From Astragalus membranaceus (taxonomy: Eukaryota; Streptophyta; Magnoliopsida; Fabales; Fabaceae): a stretch of 64,000 bases of DNA. Position numbers and translations under genes: made by a program. Below the pieces are notes generated by a model. It was not told the origin of the DNA, searched no databases, and saw only the letters and a list, made by a program, of their open reading frames with translations. Within the stretch, counting starts at the first letter, position 1; the number at the start of each line of letters is the position of its first letter. Below are positions 1-12,053 of the stretch, one piece after another. The stretch covers positions 68,752,784-68,816,783 of the forward strand of contig CM076849.1 of assembly GCA_039519185.1 (NCBI GenBank), read 5' to 3'.

Positions 1-127
1 GTGTTGAAGGAGAAGAAGAGGGAGAGGGGTAAAGGGGGAAAATCAATTTTAAGTGGGGTTAGTTTAGTAAATGTGTAGGGTGAAGGGGTGTGTTTTGAGT
101 AGGAGGGGGTGTGGGGAAAGCAAATCC
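1..127. other. Unassigned G-rich sequence fused to a truncated LTR
   Basis: This stretch does not match the corresponding part of the other A LTR (3667-5330). Similarity to that LTR begins only at about 128, so 1-127 is either foreign DNA joined at a deletion breakpoint or a rearranged LTR end. No coding signal is recognised. Confidence 0.5.
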
Positions 128-708
128 CAATTATATTTGGTGAGCAGAGGCTTCGGCCTAATGGATCCACATGCATGGCCCGTGGTGTTTGGGTTTGCAT
201 TCCATGCATTAATCATACATTTGGTGTTGCTGCTTGATGACTGTGAAATTGATGATGTTGCTGCCCTTGTTGTGAATTGGTGTTCCCTAATTGCCTTTCC
301 TAATATAGTGCTTATCTCATATGTTATTATTTATGTAAAGAGACTCACCCTACTGCTTTTATGTTGCTTCTCATGTCGGCAACATGCAGGTGATAGCGAG
401 TGAAGGTTATCCTCATACCTTCTTCTAGTAGGATGTGTCATGCTCTGATACGTAGCACCGGGGGGGGCGTCTTATGTTTACTTGTTGTTATTCCGCTGTG
501 ATGGTGAATATATTCTATTGGTGTAAACTAAACAGAAGATTTCCCCTTTGACTGTGTGCTATGTATCGTGTTGTTATTTTGCTGAAGTATATCAATTCAA
601 GTTGTTGGTTTAAATGGAGTTAAGTGTAGCACTCTCTTGTGATTGTTTTAAAAAGAAAAAGAAACTCTGATTTTATTAAATAGTAGATTATTAGAAGGGG
701 GTGTTACA
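128..708 (+). mobile_element. Element A: 3' part of the 5' LTR (truncated)
   Basis: From about 128 to 708 the sequence is nearly identical to 5333-5913, the end of the A 3' LTR. By eye I see only two substitutions and a one-base difference in a G run. It ends in GGGTGTTACA, followed directly by a primer-binding site. The first about 1.66 kb of this LTR is missing and replaced by unrelated sequence. The high identity to the other LTR implies a recent insertion. Confidence 0.85.
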
Positions 709-712
709 TTAG

Positions 713-724
713 TGGTATCAGAGC
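713..724 (+). promoter_or_regulatory. Primer-binding site of element A
   Basis: TGGTATCAGAGC lies 4 bases after the LTR end. It is the classic plant primer-binding site complementary to the 3' end of initiator-Met tRNA, used to start minus-strand DNA synthesis. It fixes the plus orientation of A. Confidence 0.95.
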
Positions 725-3652
725 AATGGTTGGTCCGTCCGGCCAAGTCATAGAGTCGTTGTGTCGGTTAACGACCAACTGTTGTCCTTTAGTCTTAGCA
801 TTTGGTAGTGTTGTATTGATGTTCCTGCAGGTACAGGTAAACGGGGGCTGCTAATGGTAAGTGAACTAGTGGGGGAGATACCCCTACCGATATTGTGTGC
901 TGTTGTTATTAAAACGCGGTTGCCATTTTATTGCTACTGTTTAATTATTGAAACTACTATGCTGTTGCTGTAGACTATTGTTACTGTTTGTATAAATTAC
1001 TTTGTTTGTTGCCGTTAACTATTGATACTGTTGTGCTGGAAAGTAATTACTGTGGTGTTTTATCGTTGACAATTAAGTGCTGTAGTTGTTTTGATTTAAA
1101 ACTTTAATTGCTGTTGCTGTTGAAATTTAAAATCCTTGTTGATGTTTTACAGTGTAACTGCTGTTACTGTTTAATTGCTGTTTTTGAAAAAGACCAATGT
1201 TGCTGTTGCTGAAAATATTGTGTTGTTTCTAAGGATTAATGTTGCTGTTTCATTGCTGATGTTTTTTAAAAATCGTTTTATTTTGAGCAACACTAATGCC
1301 TTGTGCTCGGTGATTTTGTGATCTGAAAGGCAAAATGACTTCTGAAATTGTTTTTGAAAAGTCAAATGGGCGATTTTACGGTTGGAAACGGATATTGGTG
1401 ATAAAATCTTTTTTTTTTTATGAATAAACGTAGATGTTGTTGTTGCAGAGAATGAAAGAAATAAATTTATTTTTGACTTAGGATTTTAAATGAAGTGTAG
1501 GTGTTGAAATTCTTGTTGGGCTGGAAGATAATTTTCTAGTTGGTCTTGTTTGGAAAAAGAGTAACGATTTTCTGTTGTGTAAGTTTTGAAACGTTTGACT
1601 AATAATTCGATTAATAATAATGAAGGTTGCACATATGTTCATTATGAACATTGTTTGTACGTGTTTGCTTTTATTGAACTGCTGAGTTTTGGTGTTAATC
1701 GAGTATCTAAATGTCGTGTGCGATATGCTGTATGAAACTAAGTGTGTTTTATTCTTGTAAATTGAATTTGGGATTAATTAGAAACATTTTATAAAACTGA
1801 ATTTGTGTGGTTTATTTGGGGAAATTTTATAAAGCTGTATTTTTGGGTTATTTAGTGAAACTAGTGAGGTACTGACTGAAAGTTATGATTGATGTAGTTG
1901 TTTTGGCTCGAATTGCGTGTAAGTGTAATTTTAGTCGAAAGACCGTAAAACCGACGATTAATGAATTGTGTGGAAATTGATGTTTGAATATATATATGAT
2001 TATTAGGAAGTTTAAATTATGCCTGATGGTTGAATTTGTGGCTGCGTGGATGTTTAATTTCTTGCTAGGCACACTGTGTAGGCACTTTTTGAGTAGGTCT
2101 GACTTTCGGCTAAACTGGGACTGTTTTACTGGTTGATAAATTTTGTAGCGCACAATTTTAGAAACTATACTGAACGCTTGTCATTTTGGCTTTGGTTTGG
2201 TCGCATTTGGAGTAGTATAGCTCCAGTTATAGGCTGCACAAGTTAGGGTAAAATTCTGGGGACGGTCTGGACGTAGGGCCAGAGTTTTGATTGTGGTGTT
2301 TTCAAATGAAGTCCTTTTCGAATGAATCCAATTTCTTTGAAAACTAGACAAAATGCTTTACTGCTTAGGCTGAAGTTTCGTGTTATTTGGGTTGGTTTTG
2401 GGCATTGTAGAGGAGTCACAACTTTGGACACAGTCGCTGCCCCATTTTCTGGACCTACTGCCTTGTTTGCGAAAATTGTGCTATGTGACTCATCATTTTG
2501 AAATTATAAAAATATAGCCAGATACTAGACTTCATAAGTGTTCCGTAGGGGGGTTGTTTGCAAAATTCCGATGTCGTTTGATAGGGTAAATAAATTGTTG
2601 AAATTTATGTGTGGGTGCTGGAACTTTCGGCGTTGCTTAGTTTGTACTGTCACTGTAACGGAAAGACTATTTTTGCAATATCTTTTGAACCAGGAGTCCG
2701 ATTTGAGCAAACAAAAATGTTTCGGAAAGCTTATTCAGAGGCCTAACTGAATATTCTAATTTCACGGCAAAATTGACTGGTTCTGGTATTGTTGATTTTT
2801 AGGCATGTCGGTTGATTTAAGTTGTTGTGGCGTTGTCGGTGCCGTAGTGCCCGTAATTGTTGTTGTGTTGTCGGTGGATTAGTGCCCTAGTTGCTGTTGT
2901 TGTTGGTTATGGGATTGTTGGTCCCGGAGTTGTCTCCGCATTGTTGCTTTGCTGTGCTTTGTGGTTGCCTTGTTGATGATAATGATTTTTCTTTGATGTT
3001 GTTGGTTGTTGTGTTGTGGGTAACGCCGAATGGCCCACAGTGTTTTGTAGTGGGTACCGCCGATATGGCCCACGTTGTTTTTGCTGAGGGTACCGCTGAA
3101 TGGCCCGAAACGTTTTGATGAATTTTGTGTTGTAGGCCTATGGCCGATGTTGTGATTTAGTTGTTGATGTCGCCTGAGTGGCAAAGTTGTTTGTTGATGT
3201 TGTTGTCGTGTTGTTAAATTATGTGGCTTGATGTACAACTGTATGCACTCTGTGAACTTCATTGTGATGCTGTGATGATTGATGAACTTTGTTATCCTTA
3301 AGGGTAGATGAGTGAGGTAGAATGCAAGCTAGTTTATCAGAGTAGCGCAGCGGAATCTTAGCATGTCGTATTGGGGAGGAACTTTGATAGGGCTTGGGGG
3401 TGATCACGTGGTACCAACGTGATTACGCTCAAATCCCTATCGGAGGTCCTTAGGGAGAGGGTGTGTCTGGTTGTTATTTCTCAAAGTTACCTGGCTGAAT
3501 GAGTAGGAGGGACGGCCGCCCAATCACTTACCGCCGGTAATCCGAGAAATGGTGATCAGCACGGTGGATAGCATTAGTTGTCTAGATGGCTTAATCGTTG
3601 GTGGGAGAGTGTTAGCCTTGGCGGATGAAAATTTCGAGGACGAAATTCCTTT

Positions 3653-3665
3653 AAGTGGGGGAGAG
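3653..3665 (+). promoter_or_regulatory. Polypurine tract of element A
   Basis: AAGTGGGGGAGAG immediately precedes the LTR start TGTAATACCCC. It is the priming site for plus-strand DNA synthesis. The same tract precedes the B LTR and, inverted, the C LTR. Confidence 0.9.
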
Positions 3666-3666
3666 T

Positions 3667-5913
3667 TGTAATACCCCAAAATAATAGATTAAATTATTTA
3701 ATTAACTAAATGAAATTGGGTGGTAGAAATAATAATATAATTATTTTAAGTGCTTTAAATAAAATGAGGAGTGGTATTGTAATTGGAGGTGGTGTTTTAA
3801 TTAAATTGGGCTTAAGCTGCGGGGAAAGCCCGCAACCCAAGCCCACTAGTCTAGGCGCATATTTAAAGTGAAAAATTAGGTTTTAGCTCATTTTTGTGAA
3901 AAGAAAAGAAAAGAATAGAGAGAGAGGAGGGGAGAAGGAAGTCGCGACAGCAAGGAGAGAAGGGGAGGAAGATTTCGTGGAAGCTCATCAAAAGAGGAGG
4001 TTTGGGTGGTCATTCTTGGTGATTCCTTGGAGCTTTGCTTGGTGGTTTCGATTTCTAAGGTTAGGGGGTCCTCTTTCCATTCATAATAGTGTATGTTGAT
4101 GGGTATTGTATGGGGTTAGGTTCTAGGGTGATTGTTTGGGTATTTTTATGTGGTGTTGTGTTGTCTTCATGATTGATAACCATAGGAGGTGAAACTATGT
4201 TGACTAGTGTTGAAATGAACATGTTGTGAACTATGCATGCGGGGTGTTCGATGCTTTGTTTGATGATTTAATTGATGTTTGGTTTGCTGATTTTTGGTGA
4301 TGAACATGATGATTTATGTTTATATTAGTGATTTGATGTTGGTGAATTAATTTGGTGTTAATTGTGCAATTATGGTGTTAAAACTTACTGTTGGGAAATT
4401 CTGGATACAGGTTCGTTCTTTTTGAATGGTTCGGTATTTCGGTTATAACGTTTTCATCTGAATTCCGTTTTGAATGGTTCCTGTCTCTTCGAAAACTAGA
4501 TTCAATTTCCTTCGTTTGGGCACAAACCCCATGTCTTTTGGTTGAGTTTTGATCATTCTAGGGGTGCCACAAGTTAGGTCATGGTGGCTGTCCCGTTTTC
4601 TGAACCCTGATACTTGTTTGTTGAAACTGTACTAATTGGCTCATTGTTTCGAGAAAAGAAAACCATAGTCAGAAACTAGACATTCTCAGGTTTCTGTAGA
4701 GGGGTCGTTTGTTGGAATCCGATGTCGTTTACTATTTTAACTAATTCGCCGAATTCTGGCTGTCGTGTTCGCGTAGCCCAGGGTGTCGCCGTTGTTCCCA
4801 AATTTGTTTTCTAATTATCTTTTGACTCGGGTGTCCAAATTCGACGGTTCAAAATGAGTTTCGAAGCTTATTCGGGTGCCTACCTGGATATTCTAATTTT
4901 AGGCAAAAATACATTATTTTTTCAGAGGGTTCTGGGCAGATGTTGTCCGAGGTGTCTAAGATGTAGTTTTGCTTACTTTTGCCTATTCCGTGTCGATGTC
5001 CTAAAAGGGTTTAATTGAATTGGTGTTGGTGTAAATGGTGGGTCTGTTTGGTGAGTCTATTTGTTGAGTTTATTTGGTGAGTCAATATGGTGAGATTATT
5101 AACTATTCGGTGTTGGTGAGTTGATTAATAGCATTGGTGAGTCTATTAATTATTTGGTGATGGTGAGCAGAGGCTTCGGCCTAGTTATAAAATTGGTGCG
5201 CAGAGGCTTCGGCCTGATTATAAAAATTGGTGATTATGCTTATTTCTCATTGTGGTGAATATGGTGTGTTTTGGTGCATTGTTCATGGCGTCACATAAAC
5301 CAGGTGCATATTTGGTGAGCAGAGGCTTCGGCCTAATTATATTTGGTGAGCAGAGGCTTCGGCCTAATGGATCCACATGCATGGCCCGTGGTGTTTGGGT
5401 TTGCATTCCATGCATTAATCATACATTTGGTGTTGCTGCTTGATGACTGTGAAATTGATGATGTTGCTGCCCTTGTTGTGAGTTGGTGTTCCCTAATTGC
5501 CTTTCCTAATATAGTGCTTATCTCATATGTTATTATTTATGTAAAGAGACTCACCCTACTGCTTTTATGTTGCTTCTCATGTCGGCAACGTGCAGGTGAT
5601 AGCGAGTGAAGGTTATCCTCATACCTTCTTCTAGTAGGATGTGTCATGCTCTGATACGTAGCACCGGGGGGGCGTCTTATGTTTACTTGTTGTTATTCCG
5701 CTGTGATGGTGAATATATTCTATTGGTGTAAACTAAACAGAAGATTTCCCCTTTGACTGTGTGCTATGTATCGTGTTGTTATTTTGCTGAAGTATATCAA
5801 TTCAAGTTGTTGGTTTAAATGGAGTTAAGTGTAGCACTCTCTTGTGATTGTTTTAAAAAGAAAAAGAAACTCTGATTTTATTAAATAGTAGATTATTAGA
5901 AGGGGGTGTTACA
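3667..5913 (+). mobile_element. Element A: complete 3' LTR (2247 bp)
   Basis: The LTR begins TGTAATACCC after a polypurine tract and ends GGGTGTTACA (TG...CA). It contains several copies of a subrepeat around GCAGAGGCTTCGGCCTAAT at about 5160-5370. It joins the pol reading frame of element B at 5914 with no spacer, so A inserted into B. The presumed 5-bp target duplication starts GTATT; the other copy is not identifiable because the A left end is truncated. Confidence 0.9.
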
Positions 5914-7332
5914 GTATTGTTATGGATCCGTCTAAGGTTGATGCCGTGATGCAATGGGAGAGTCCGAAGTCGGCTACGGAGATTAGACGCTTCTTAGGGT
6001 TGGCTGGTTACTACAGAAGGTGGTTAGAATTGTTGAAAGACTATGATTTCGGTTTGAACTATCATCCAGGCAAAGCTAATGTCGTGGCTGATGCTTTAAG
6101 TCGAAAGTCCTTGCATATGTCGGCAATGATGGCTAAGGAGTTAGAGTTGATCGAGGAATTCAGGGATTTGAGTTTGGTTTGTGAAGTGCCGCTTCTGAGT
6201 GTTAAGTTGGGTATGTTGAAGATTAATAATGAGTTCCTTGACAGTATCAGAGAAGCCCAGAAGCTGGATATCAAGTTGGTGGATTTGATGGTCGAGGATG
6301 ATCAGCCTGAGGGTAGTGACTTTAAGTTGGATGCGCATGGTGTTTTGAGATTCCGTGATAGGATTTGTATTCCCGAAGGCGCAGAACTGAAGAAAGCAAT
6401 TTTAGAAGAGGGTCATCGAAGTAAGTTGAGTATTCATCCGGGAGCTACGAAGATGTATCAAGATCTGAAGAAGCTGTTTTGGTGGCCTGGTATGAAGCGA
6501 GATATGACGCAGTTCGTTTATGCATGTTTGACTTGCCAGAAGTCAAAGGTTGAGCATCAGAAGCCTGCTGGACTGATGCAACCGTTAGAAATTCCGGAGT
6601 GGAAATGGGATAGCATTTCGATGGATTTTGTGACGGGATTGCCTAATACTGCGAAAGGGTATGATGCAATTTGGGTGATTGTTGACAGGTTGACAAAATC
6701 GTCTCATTTTGTTCCTATCAGCATCACGTATTCGGTGTCGAAGTTGGCAGAGATTTATATCCGGGAGATTGTGAAGCTTCATGGGGTTCCTAAGAGTATT
6801 GTTTCGGATAGGGATCCAAGGTTCACTTCAGATTTTTGGAAGAGTTTGCAAGAGAAGTTGGGGTCTAAGCTGAGGTTGAGTTCGGCACATCATCCTCAGA
6901 CAGATGGTCAATCAGAGAGGACGATTCAGTCATTAGAAGATTTGTTGAGGGCTTGTGTTTTGGAACAAGGAGGTTCGTGGGATTCCTACCTTCCACTGAT
7001 AGAGTTCACGTATTACAATAGTTACCATTCTAGTATCGGGATGGCACGACGTGTTTCACGTGTCGCAACTTCGGAAGTACATTTCGGATCCATCTCATAT
7101 GATCCACATGGATGACGTGGAGGTGCGGGATAATCTCACGGTGGAGACTATGCCTGTACGGATTGAAGATCATGAGGTGAAGGTGTTAAGAGGCAAGGAA
7201 ATTGCATTGGTGAAGGTGGTCTGGTTAGGAGCTGCCGGTGAGAGCATGACTTGGGAGTTGGAGAGTAAGATGCGGGAATCCTATCCAGAGCTGTTTGATT
7301 CAGGAGACTTTTCGAGGACGAAAACATTCTAA
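5914..7332 (+). pseudogene. Element B: Ty3/gypsy chromovirus pol remnant (RNase H tail, integrase, chromodomain-like end)
   Basis: The frame starts in the end of the reverse transcriptase (DPSKVDAV, then FLGLAGYYRR). At about 6021 it jumps in frame to WLELLKDYDFGLNYHPG, the end of RNase H, so the connection and RNase H active site are deleted. Integrase follows, with its HHCC zinc finger (H at HPGA, C-x2-C at CLTCQK). The DDE core shows the first Asp in SMDFVTG, the second in SDRDPRF and the Glu in SERTIQ. At about 7040 a second deletion with a frame change removes the GPF/GPY module and joins to 7051-7332, which encodes FHVSQLRKYI and a degenerate chromodomain (KVVWLGAAGESMTWELE). That end places B among chromoviruses, probably Tekay-like. 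It is non-functional. The gag and protease part would lie left of the window. Confidence 0.9.
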
Positions 7333-7344
7333 GTGGGGGAGAGT

Positions 7345-9901
7345 TGTAACGCCCAAATATTTAATTAAAATTACTTAATTAAATATTTAGGTATTCAATT
7401 ATTTATTTATTTTAGTTGGTGTAATTGTATTAGCATTTGATTAGGAGGTGTATAATTGGATTTTAGGTGATGGTGTTAATAATCGGGCTTAAGCTGGAGG
7501 AAAGCCCGCGATCCATATCCATGAGTTAAGCGCTTAGGCATATGGGGGTTGGGGTTTGGCTTGTCATTAGCGCAAACCCTAAGAGAAAAGAAAGAAAAAG
7601 TTGCGAATAGAGAGAGGAGAAGAGAAGGAGAATTCGGCGCACAAGGGAGAAGAAGAGGAGGGTTCGCAAGTTCAAGGATAAGAAGAAGCCGTGTTGGTGA
7701 GGTTTTGTTGGTAACTCGATCAAGAGAATTGGTGCTCTCCTACTATAAGGTAAGGGTGGGGTTCTTCCTTATAATGGGGTTTCATGATGGGGTTTATGTG
7801 GGGATAGGTCCTATAATACCCTTTGATTAATTTTGATGTTTGAATTGGTGTTAGTTGAATTATAACTAGGTTGGATTGAAATTTGACATTTGTTGGTGAT
7901 AGTTGTGACTCTAGAATTTGGTGCTCAATGTTGTTATTACTAAACGCATGCTAGGTGTTCGATTAAATTGGTGTTTGGTGTTGTGAGTGATAAATTATGA
8001 TGATTGACATTGGTGATTGAGGATTGGTGATTTGAATTGGTGAATTAACGAAATTATTGAACCCTAGGGCGCCATGGGCGCCATTGTCTTAGATGCTGTT
8101 TTTGGCGCCCTGCTGCTGGGCGCCGTGTGCCAGGATGTTGTTGCTGTTGTGTTCTGAGTCCTGGGCGCCAGAGTTGCTGTTGTTGTGTTCCCTGTGTGTG
8201 TTGCAATTTTTGGCGCCCTGCTGCTGGGCGCCGTGTCTGGGCGTGTTCCCTGTGCCATGTTGCGTTTTCGTTTGTGCTGTAGGCTGTCTAGGCGCCAAGG
8301 GCGCCAATTCCTGTGTCTTGGTGCGGTTCTGTGTGTTTCCAGGTGGACTGGGCGCCATCTCCTGCAGTGTTGCTAGGCGCCCTGCTCCTGGACGCCAGAT
8401 TCAGTGTGTTGCCTGTTGTTGGGCGCCCTGCTCCTGGGCGCCATATTTTCTGTGTGGCTGTTTCCTGTTAGGCGCCCTGTGCCTGGCGCCGTGTCTGGAG
8501 TGTGTTCCATGTTGTGTTGCGTTGCGGTGTCATTGTCCTGAGTTGCCTGGGCGCCAAGGGCGCCAGTTTCGGTGTGTTGGCCAGATTTTGCGTGTTGTTT
8601 GCTAGGCGCCCAGTGCCTGGGCGCCATTTTCAGGATGTTCCTCAATTTTTCCCTGGTTTTGTTTTTGACATATCTTTTGACTCGGGAGTCCGATTTAGAC
8701 GTTTCAAAATGTTTTGGAAAGCTTATTCATAGGACTAGCTGAATATTCTAATTTGAGGCAAAGTGGTCCATTTTTCTGGAAAAATTGTTAACCGTTGGTG
8801 TAGTCGTTAAATGTTGATGGTTTTAAAAAGAAAGTTGTCATGTCTCAAATACTTTGGAAAAATTGTCGTTGTCCCAATATTTTGGAAAACTGTCGTTGTC
8901 CCAATATTTTGGAAACTTGGTGTCATCTTGGTGTCTTGGTGCTGTTTGAGCTAGGTGTGAAGGCTCAAACCATGGTGTTGTTGGAACTAGGTGTGAAGGT
9001 TCCAAGTTTTGGTGTTCCGTTGTGTCGGGTAGTCTGGTGTTTCGGTGTCGTTGGGCTAGGTGTGAAAGCTCAACTTTGGTGATATTTGGTGATTTATTTT
9101 GGTGTGTCACATTGTGACTATTTTGGATGATTGTCTGTGTGCATTCATGGTGTCGCATACAACATGTGCATTTATTTTGGTGAAGGCCTTTGGTCTTGGA
9201 ACTGGGTGTGAAAGCTCAATTTTTCTAAAACTAGTGAGCCGGGTGTGAAAGCTCAATTTTTGGTGAATTGGTGAGCCGGGTGTGAAAGCTCTCAATTTTG
9301 GTGACGCCTCTATTTACAGGCAAAATTTTTGGTGATTTGGTACCACATGCATATGCCCGTTGGTGTGGGTTGCATTCATGCATTGTCATGACATTTGGTG
9401 ACTGGTTGTAATGTTCATAATTTGTCGTATGTTTATAATTTGATGTGTGTAGTGGTGTGGTAGATATAGTTGTCATATTCTAACATAATTCCTATCATTT
9501 TACGCTATTATATTGAAGATATCTCACCCCTTCTGTTTGAATGTTACCCCTATGCGGTAACGTGCAGGTGATTGCGAGTGAAGGCTTAGGTACCTTCGCT
9601 ATTCTGAGTCGGTGTCGTCGGTGTTCTTGCTTTGATGTGTAACACTCAAGGGGGGATAGACGGTAAACTTTGGTTGTTGCATTTTATTTGTTTGGAGTCC
9701 ATTCAGGACGTCATGATTTTATTGTTTTGAATCTTATTTCTATTTCCGCTGCGTGGTGATGTATTTTTCACAAAGTTATTTATATCGTATGAGACGTTTT
9801 ATTTAACGATGAATGTGTGACATCTCTTTTCGAAGTATGAAACAAATTTTTGTAAACTCTGATTTTATTAAATAATTACCGGGTAGAAAAGGGGTGTTAC
9901 A
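7345..9901 (+). mobile_element. Element B: 3' LTR (2557 bp)
   Basis: It starts TGTAACGCCC after the polypurine tract AAGTGGGGGAGAG (7331-7343) and ends GGGGTGTTACA. It contains a GGCGCC-rich repeat block (about 8065-8635) and a second set of subrepeats around GGTGTGAAGGCTC/GGTGTGAAAGCTC (about 8950-9300). The following bases (ACACGCCC) belong to the C LTR, so B apparently inserted into C. The predicted target duplication is ACACG. Confidence 0.9.
8065..8635 (+). repeat. GGCGCC hairpin repeats in the B LTR
   Basis: About eleven clusters of the palindrome GGCGCC occur, often as pairs GGCGCCC-(loop)-GGGCGCC able to form stem-loops (for example near 8104, 8213 and 8421). They lie about 0.7-1.3 kb from the LTR start. 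Spacing is irregular, unlike the larger array in the C LTR. CpG density is high against AT-rich surroundings. Confidence 0.85.
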
Positions 9902-10009
9902 ACACGCCCTAAGTTACTTATAACACCATTTTAATATTTTAATACGACTACACCAATAACATACTTAAATATTTAATTGAAATAAATAATTAAATATTTG
10001 GGCGTTACA
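9902..10009 (-). mobile_element. Element C: truncated 3' LTR (first 108 bp)
   Basis: On the minus strand it starts TGTAACGCCCAAAT at 10009 and matches the start of the C 5' LTR (16154 downward) until it meets the end of the B LTR at 9901. The rest of this LTR is not in the window, as expected if B inserted here. A polypurine tract (CTCTCCCCCACTT on the plus strand, 10011-10023) adjoins it. Confidence 0.85.
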
Positions 10010-10023
10010 ACTCTCCCCCACTT

Positions 10024-11987
10024 AAAAATATTTTCGCCCTCAAAAATTTACCTGATTCAAACAGCTCGGGATAGGATTCCCGCATCTTGCTCTCCAGTTC
10101 CCACGTCATGCTCTCTCCGGCAGCTCCAAGCCAGACTACTTTCACCACTGCGATCTCCTTGCCTCTTAGAACCTTCACCTCTCAACCCTCGATTCGTACA
10201 GGCTTCGTCTCCACCGTGAGATTATCCCGTACTTGCACATCATCCATGCTAACCACATGAGATGGATCTGAAATATACTTCCGAAGTTGCGACACATGAA
10301 ACACATCATGAAAATTCGAAAGATTTGGCGGTAAGGCCACCTATAAGCAACATTCCCCACTCTTTCCGAAATCTGATACGGACCAATAAAACGGGGAGTG
10401 AGCTTCTTCGACTTCAAAGCGCGTCCAACACCGGTCACTGGAGTGACCCTAAAAAACACATGCTTACCCGCCTGGAACTCTAAATCTTTCCTCCGCTTGT
10501 CATGATAACTCTTCTGTCGGCTCTGCGACGCCTTCATCTTCTCACGAATCAACTTCACCTTTTCAGTTGTTTCTCGCACAATTTCTGGTCCAAGCACCAC
10601 ACTCTTTCCAGCCTCATACCAACACAGCGGGGTTCTACACTTCCGACCATATAATGCTTCAAAAGGTCCCATCCCGATACTAGAATGGTAGCTATTGTTA
10701 TACGTGAACTCTATCAGTGGAAGGTAGGAATCCCACGAACCTCCTTGTTCCAAAACACAAGCCCTCAACAAATCTTCTAATGACTGAATTGTCCTCTCTG
10801 ACTGACCATCTGTCTGAGGATGATATGCCGAACTCAACCTCAACTTAGACCCCAACTTCTCTTGCAAACTCTTCCAGAAATCTGAAGTGAACCTCGGATC
10901 TCTATCCGAAACAATACTCTTAGGAACTCCATGAAGCTTCACAATCTCCCGGATATAAATCTCTGGCAACTTCGACACCGGATACGTGATGCTGATAGGA
11001 ACAAAATGAGACGATTTCGTTAACCTGTCAACAATCACCCAAATTGCATCATACCCTTTCGCAGTATTAGGCAATCCCGTCACAAAATCCATCGAGATGC
11101 TATCCCATTTCCACTCTGGAGTTTCTAACGGTTGCATCAACCCAGCAGGCTTCTGATGCTCGACCTTTGACTTCTGGCAAGTCAAACATGCATAGACGAA
11201 CTGCGCCACATCCCGCTTCATACCAGGCCACCAAAACAACTTCTTCAGGTCTTGACACATTTTTGTAGCTCCCGGATGAACACTTAACTTACTTCTGTGA
11301 CTCTCTTCAAGAATGGCTCTCTTCATGTCTGCATCATCAGGGATGCAAATCCTACCACGGAACCTCAACACACCTTGGGGATCCAATCTGAAATCCTCAT
11401 TCTGCGATTGATCATCCTCAACCATCAAGTCTACCAGCTTAACATCTGACTTTTGGGCTTCTCTGATGCTGTTCAGAAACTCATTACCGATCTTCAACAT
11501 CCCTAGCTTAACACTCTGAGGCGTCACTTCACAAACCAGACTCATATCTCTAAATTCCTCAATCAGCTCTAAATCCTTAACCATCATCGCCGACATATGC
11601 AAAGTCTTCCGGCTCAAAGCATCCGCCACGACATTAGCTTTGCCTGGGTGATAGTTCAAACCGAAATCATAGTCCTTCAACAACTCCAACCAGCGTCGCT
11701 GCCTCATATTCAACTCCTTCTGGTCAAACAAATACTTCAAGCTCTTATGATCACTAAACACCTCAAATCTGGAACCATAGAGATAGTGTCTCCAAACCTT
11801 CAGCACGAAGACCACTGCAGCCAATTCCAAGTCATGAGTGGGATAATTCTTCTCATGAACCCTTAATTGCCTCGAAGCATACGCGATAACCTTCCCATCT
11901 TGCATAAGCACACCACCTAAACCCATTTTTGACGCATCACAATACACCACAAACGGCCCTTCCGGATTGGGCAACGTCAAGACAGGA
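10024..11987 (-). pseudogene. Element C: Ty3/gypsy chromovirus pol remnant (RNase H, integrase, chromodomain-like end)
   Basis: Reading from 11980 down, the frame opens in RNase H: CDASKMGLGG with the catalytic Asp, then the ELAAVVF and SDHKSLKYLF regions. Integrase follows with the HHCC finger (HPGATK ... CLTCQKSK), the core Asp in SMDFVTG, the Asp in SDRDPRF and the Glu in SERTIQ, and the GPF motif (GMGPFEALYG). Near 10340 a one-base loss shifts the frame, so the end (FHVSQLRKYI, then KVVWLGAAGES) lies in another frame; a TGA follows at about 10183. The reverse transcriptase is entirely absent, replaced by filler DNA at 11988-12053. The same family as B is indicated by near-identical residues. 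It is non-functional; any movement needed a helper. Confidence 0.92.
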
Positions 11988-12053
11988 GAAATTCGCGCAC
12001 CACCTAAGTGAAATTCGCGATAACCTATCCTCAGTGAAATTCGCGCACCACCT
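11988..12053 (-). repeat. Filler DNA at the reverse-transcriptase deletion of element C
   Basis: GAAATTCGCG occurs three times (11988, 12010, 12036), and GCGCACCACCT follows it at 11994 and 12042. The block sits exactly where pol jumps from the protease-RT linker to RNase H. Repeated scraps of flanking sequence at a breakpoint are typical of error-prone end joining with templated filler. Confidence 0.8.

Larger units (their letters stand above)
709..3666 (+). mobile_element. Element A: internal region without gag-pol (LARD-like)
   Basis: About 3 kb between the two LTRs has no gag, protease, reverse transcriptase or integrase; the small open frames look accidental. Positions about 900-1260 are rich in TGCTGTTGCTGTT-type tracts. 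About 2160-2780 resembles a diverged chromovirus LTR: it shares phrases such as GAATATTCTAATTT and CCGATGTCGTTTG with the A LTR at 4400-4910 and the B LTR at 8690-8760. About 3010-3110 holds short repeats around GGTACCGC and TGGCCCA. The last bases before the polypurine tract (about 3630-3660) resemble the end of a gypsy pol gene. A is therefore probably a non-autonomous large retrotransposon derivative mobilised by a related chromovirus. Confidence 0.75.

Noticed and set aside
71..403. 110-codon frame, repeated nearly unchanged at 5343-5609
   Set aside because: It lies inside the duplicated LTR of element A, so its repetition reflects the LTR, not a gene.
8093..8645. Cys- and Ala-rich open frames on both strands
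   Set aside because: Same GGCGCC repeat effect within the B LTR.
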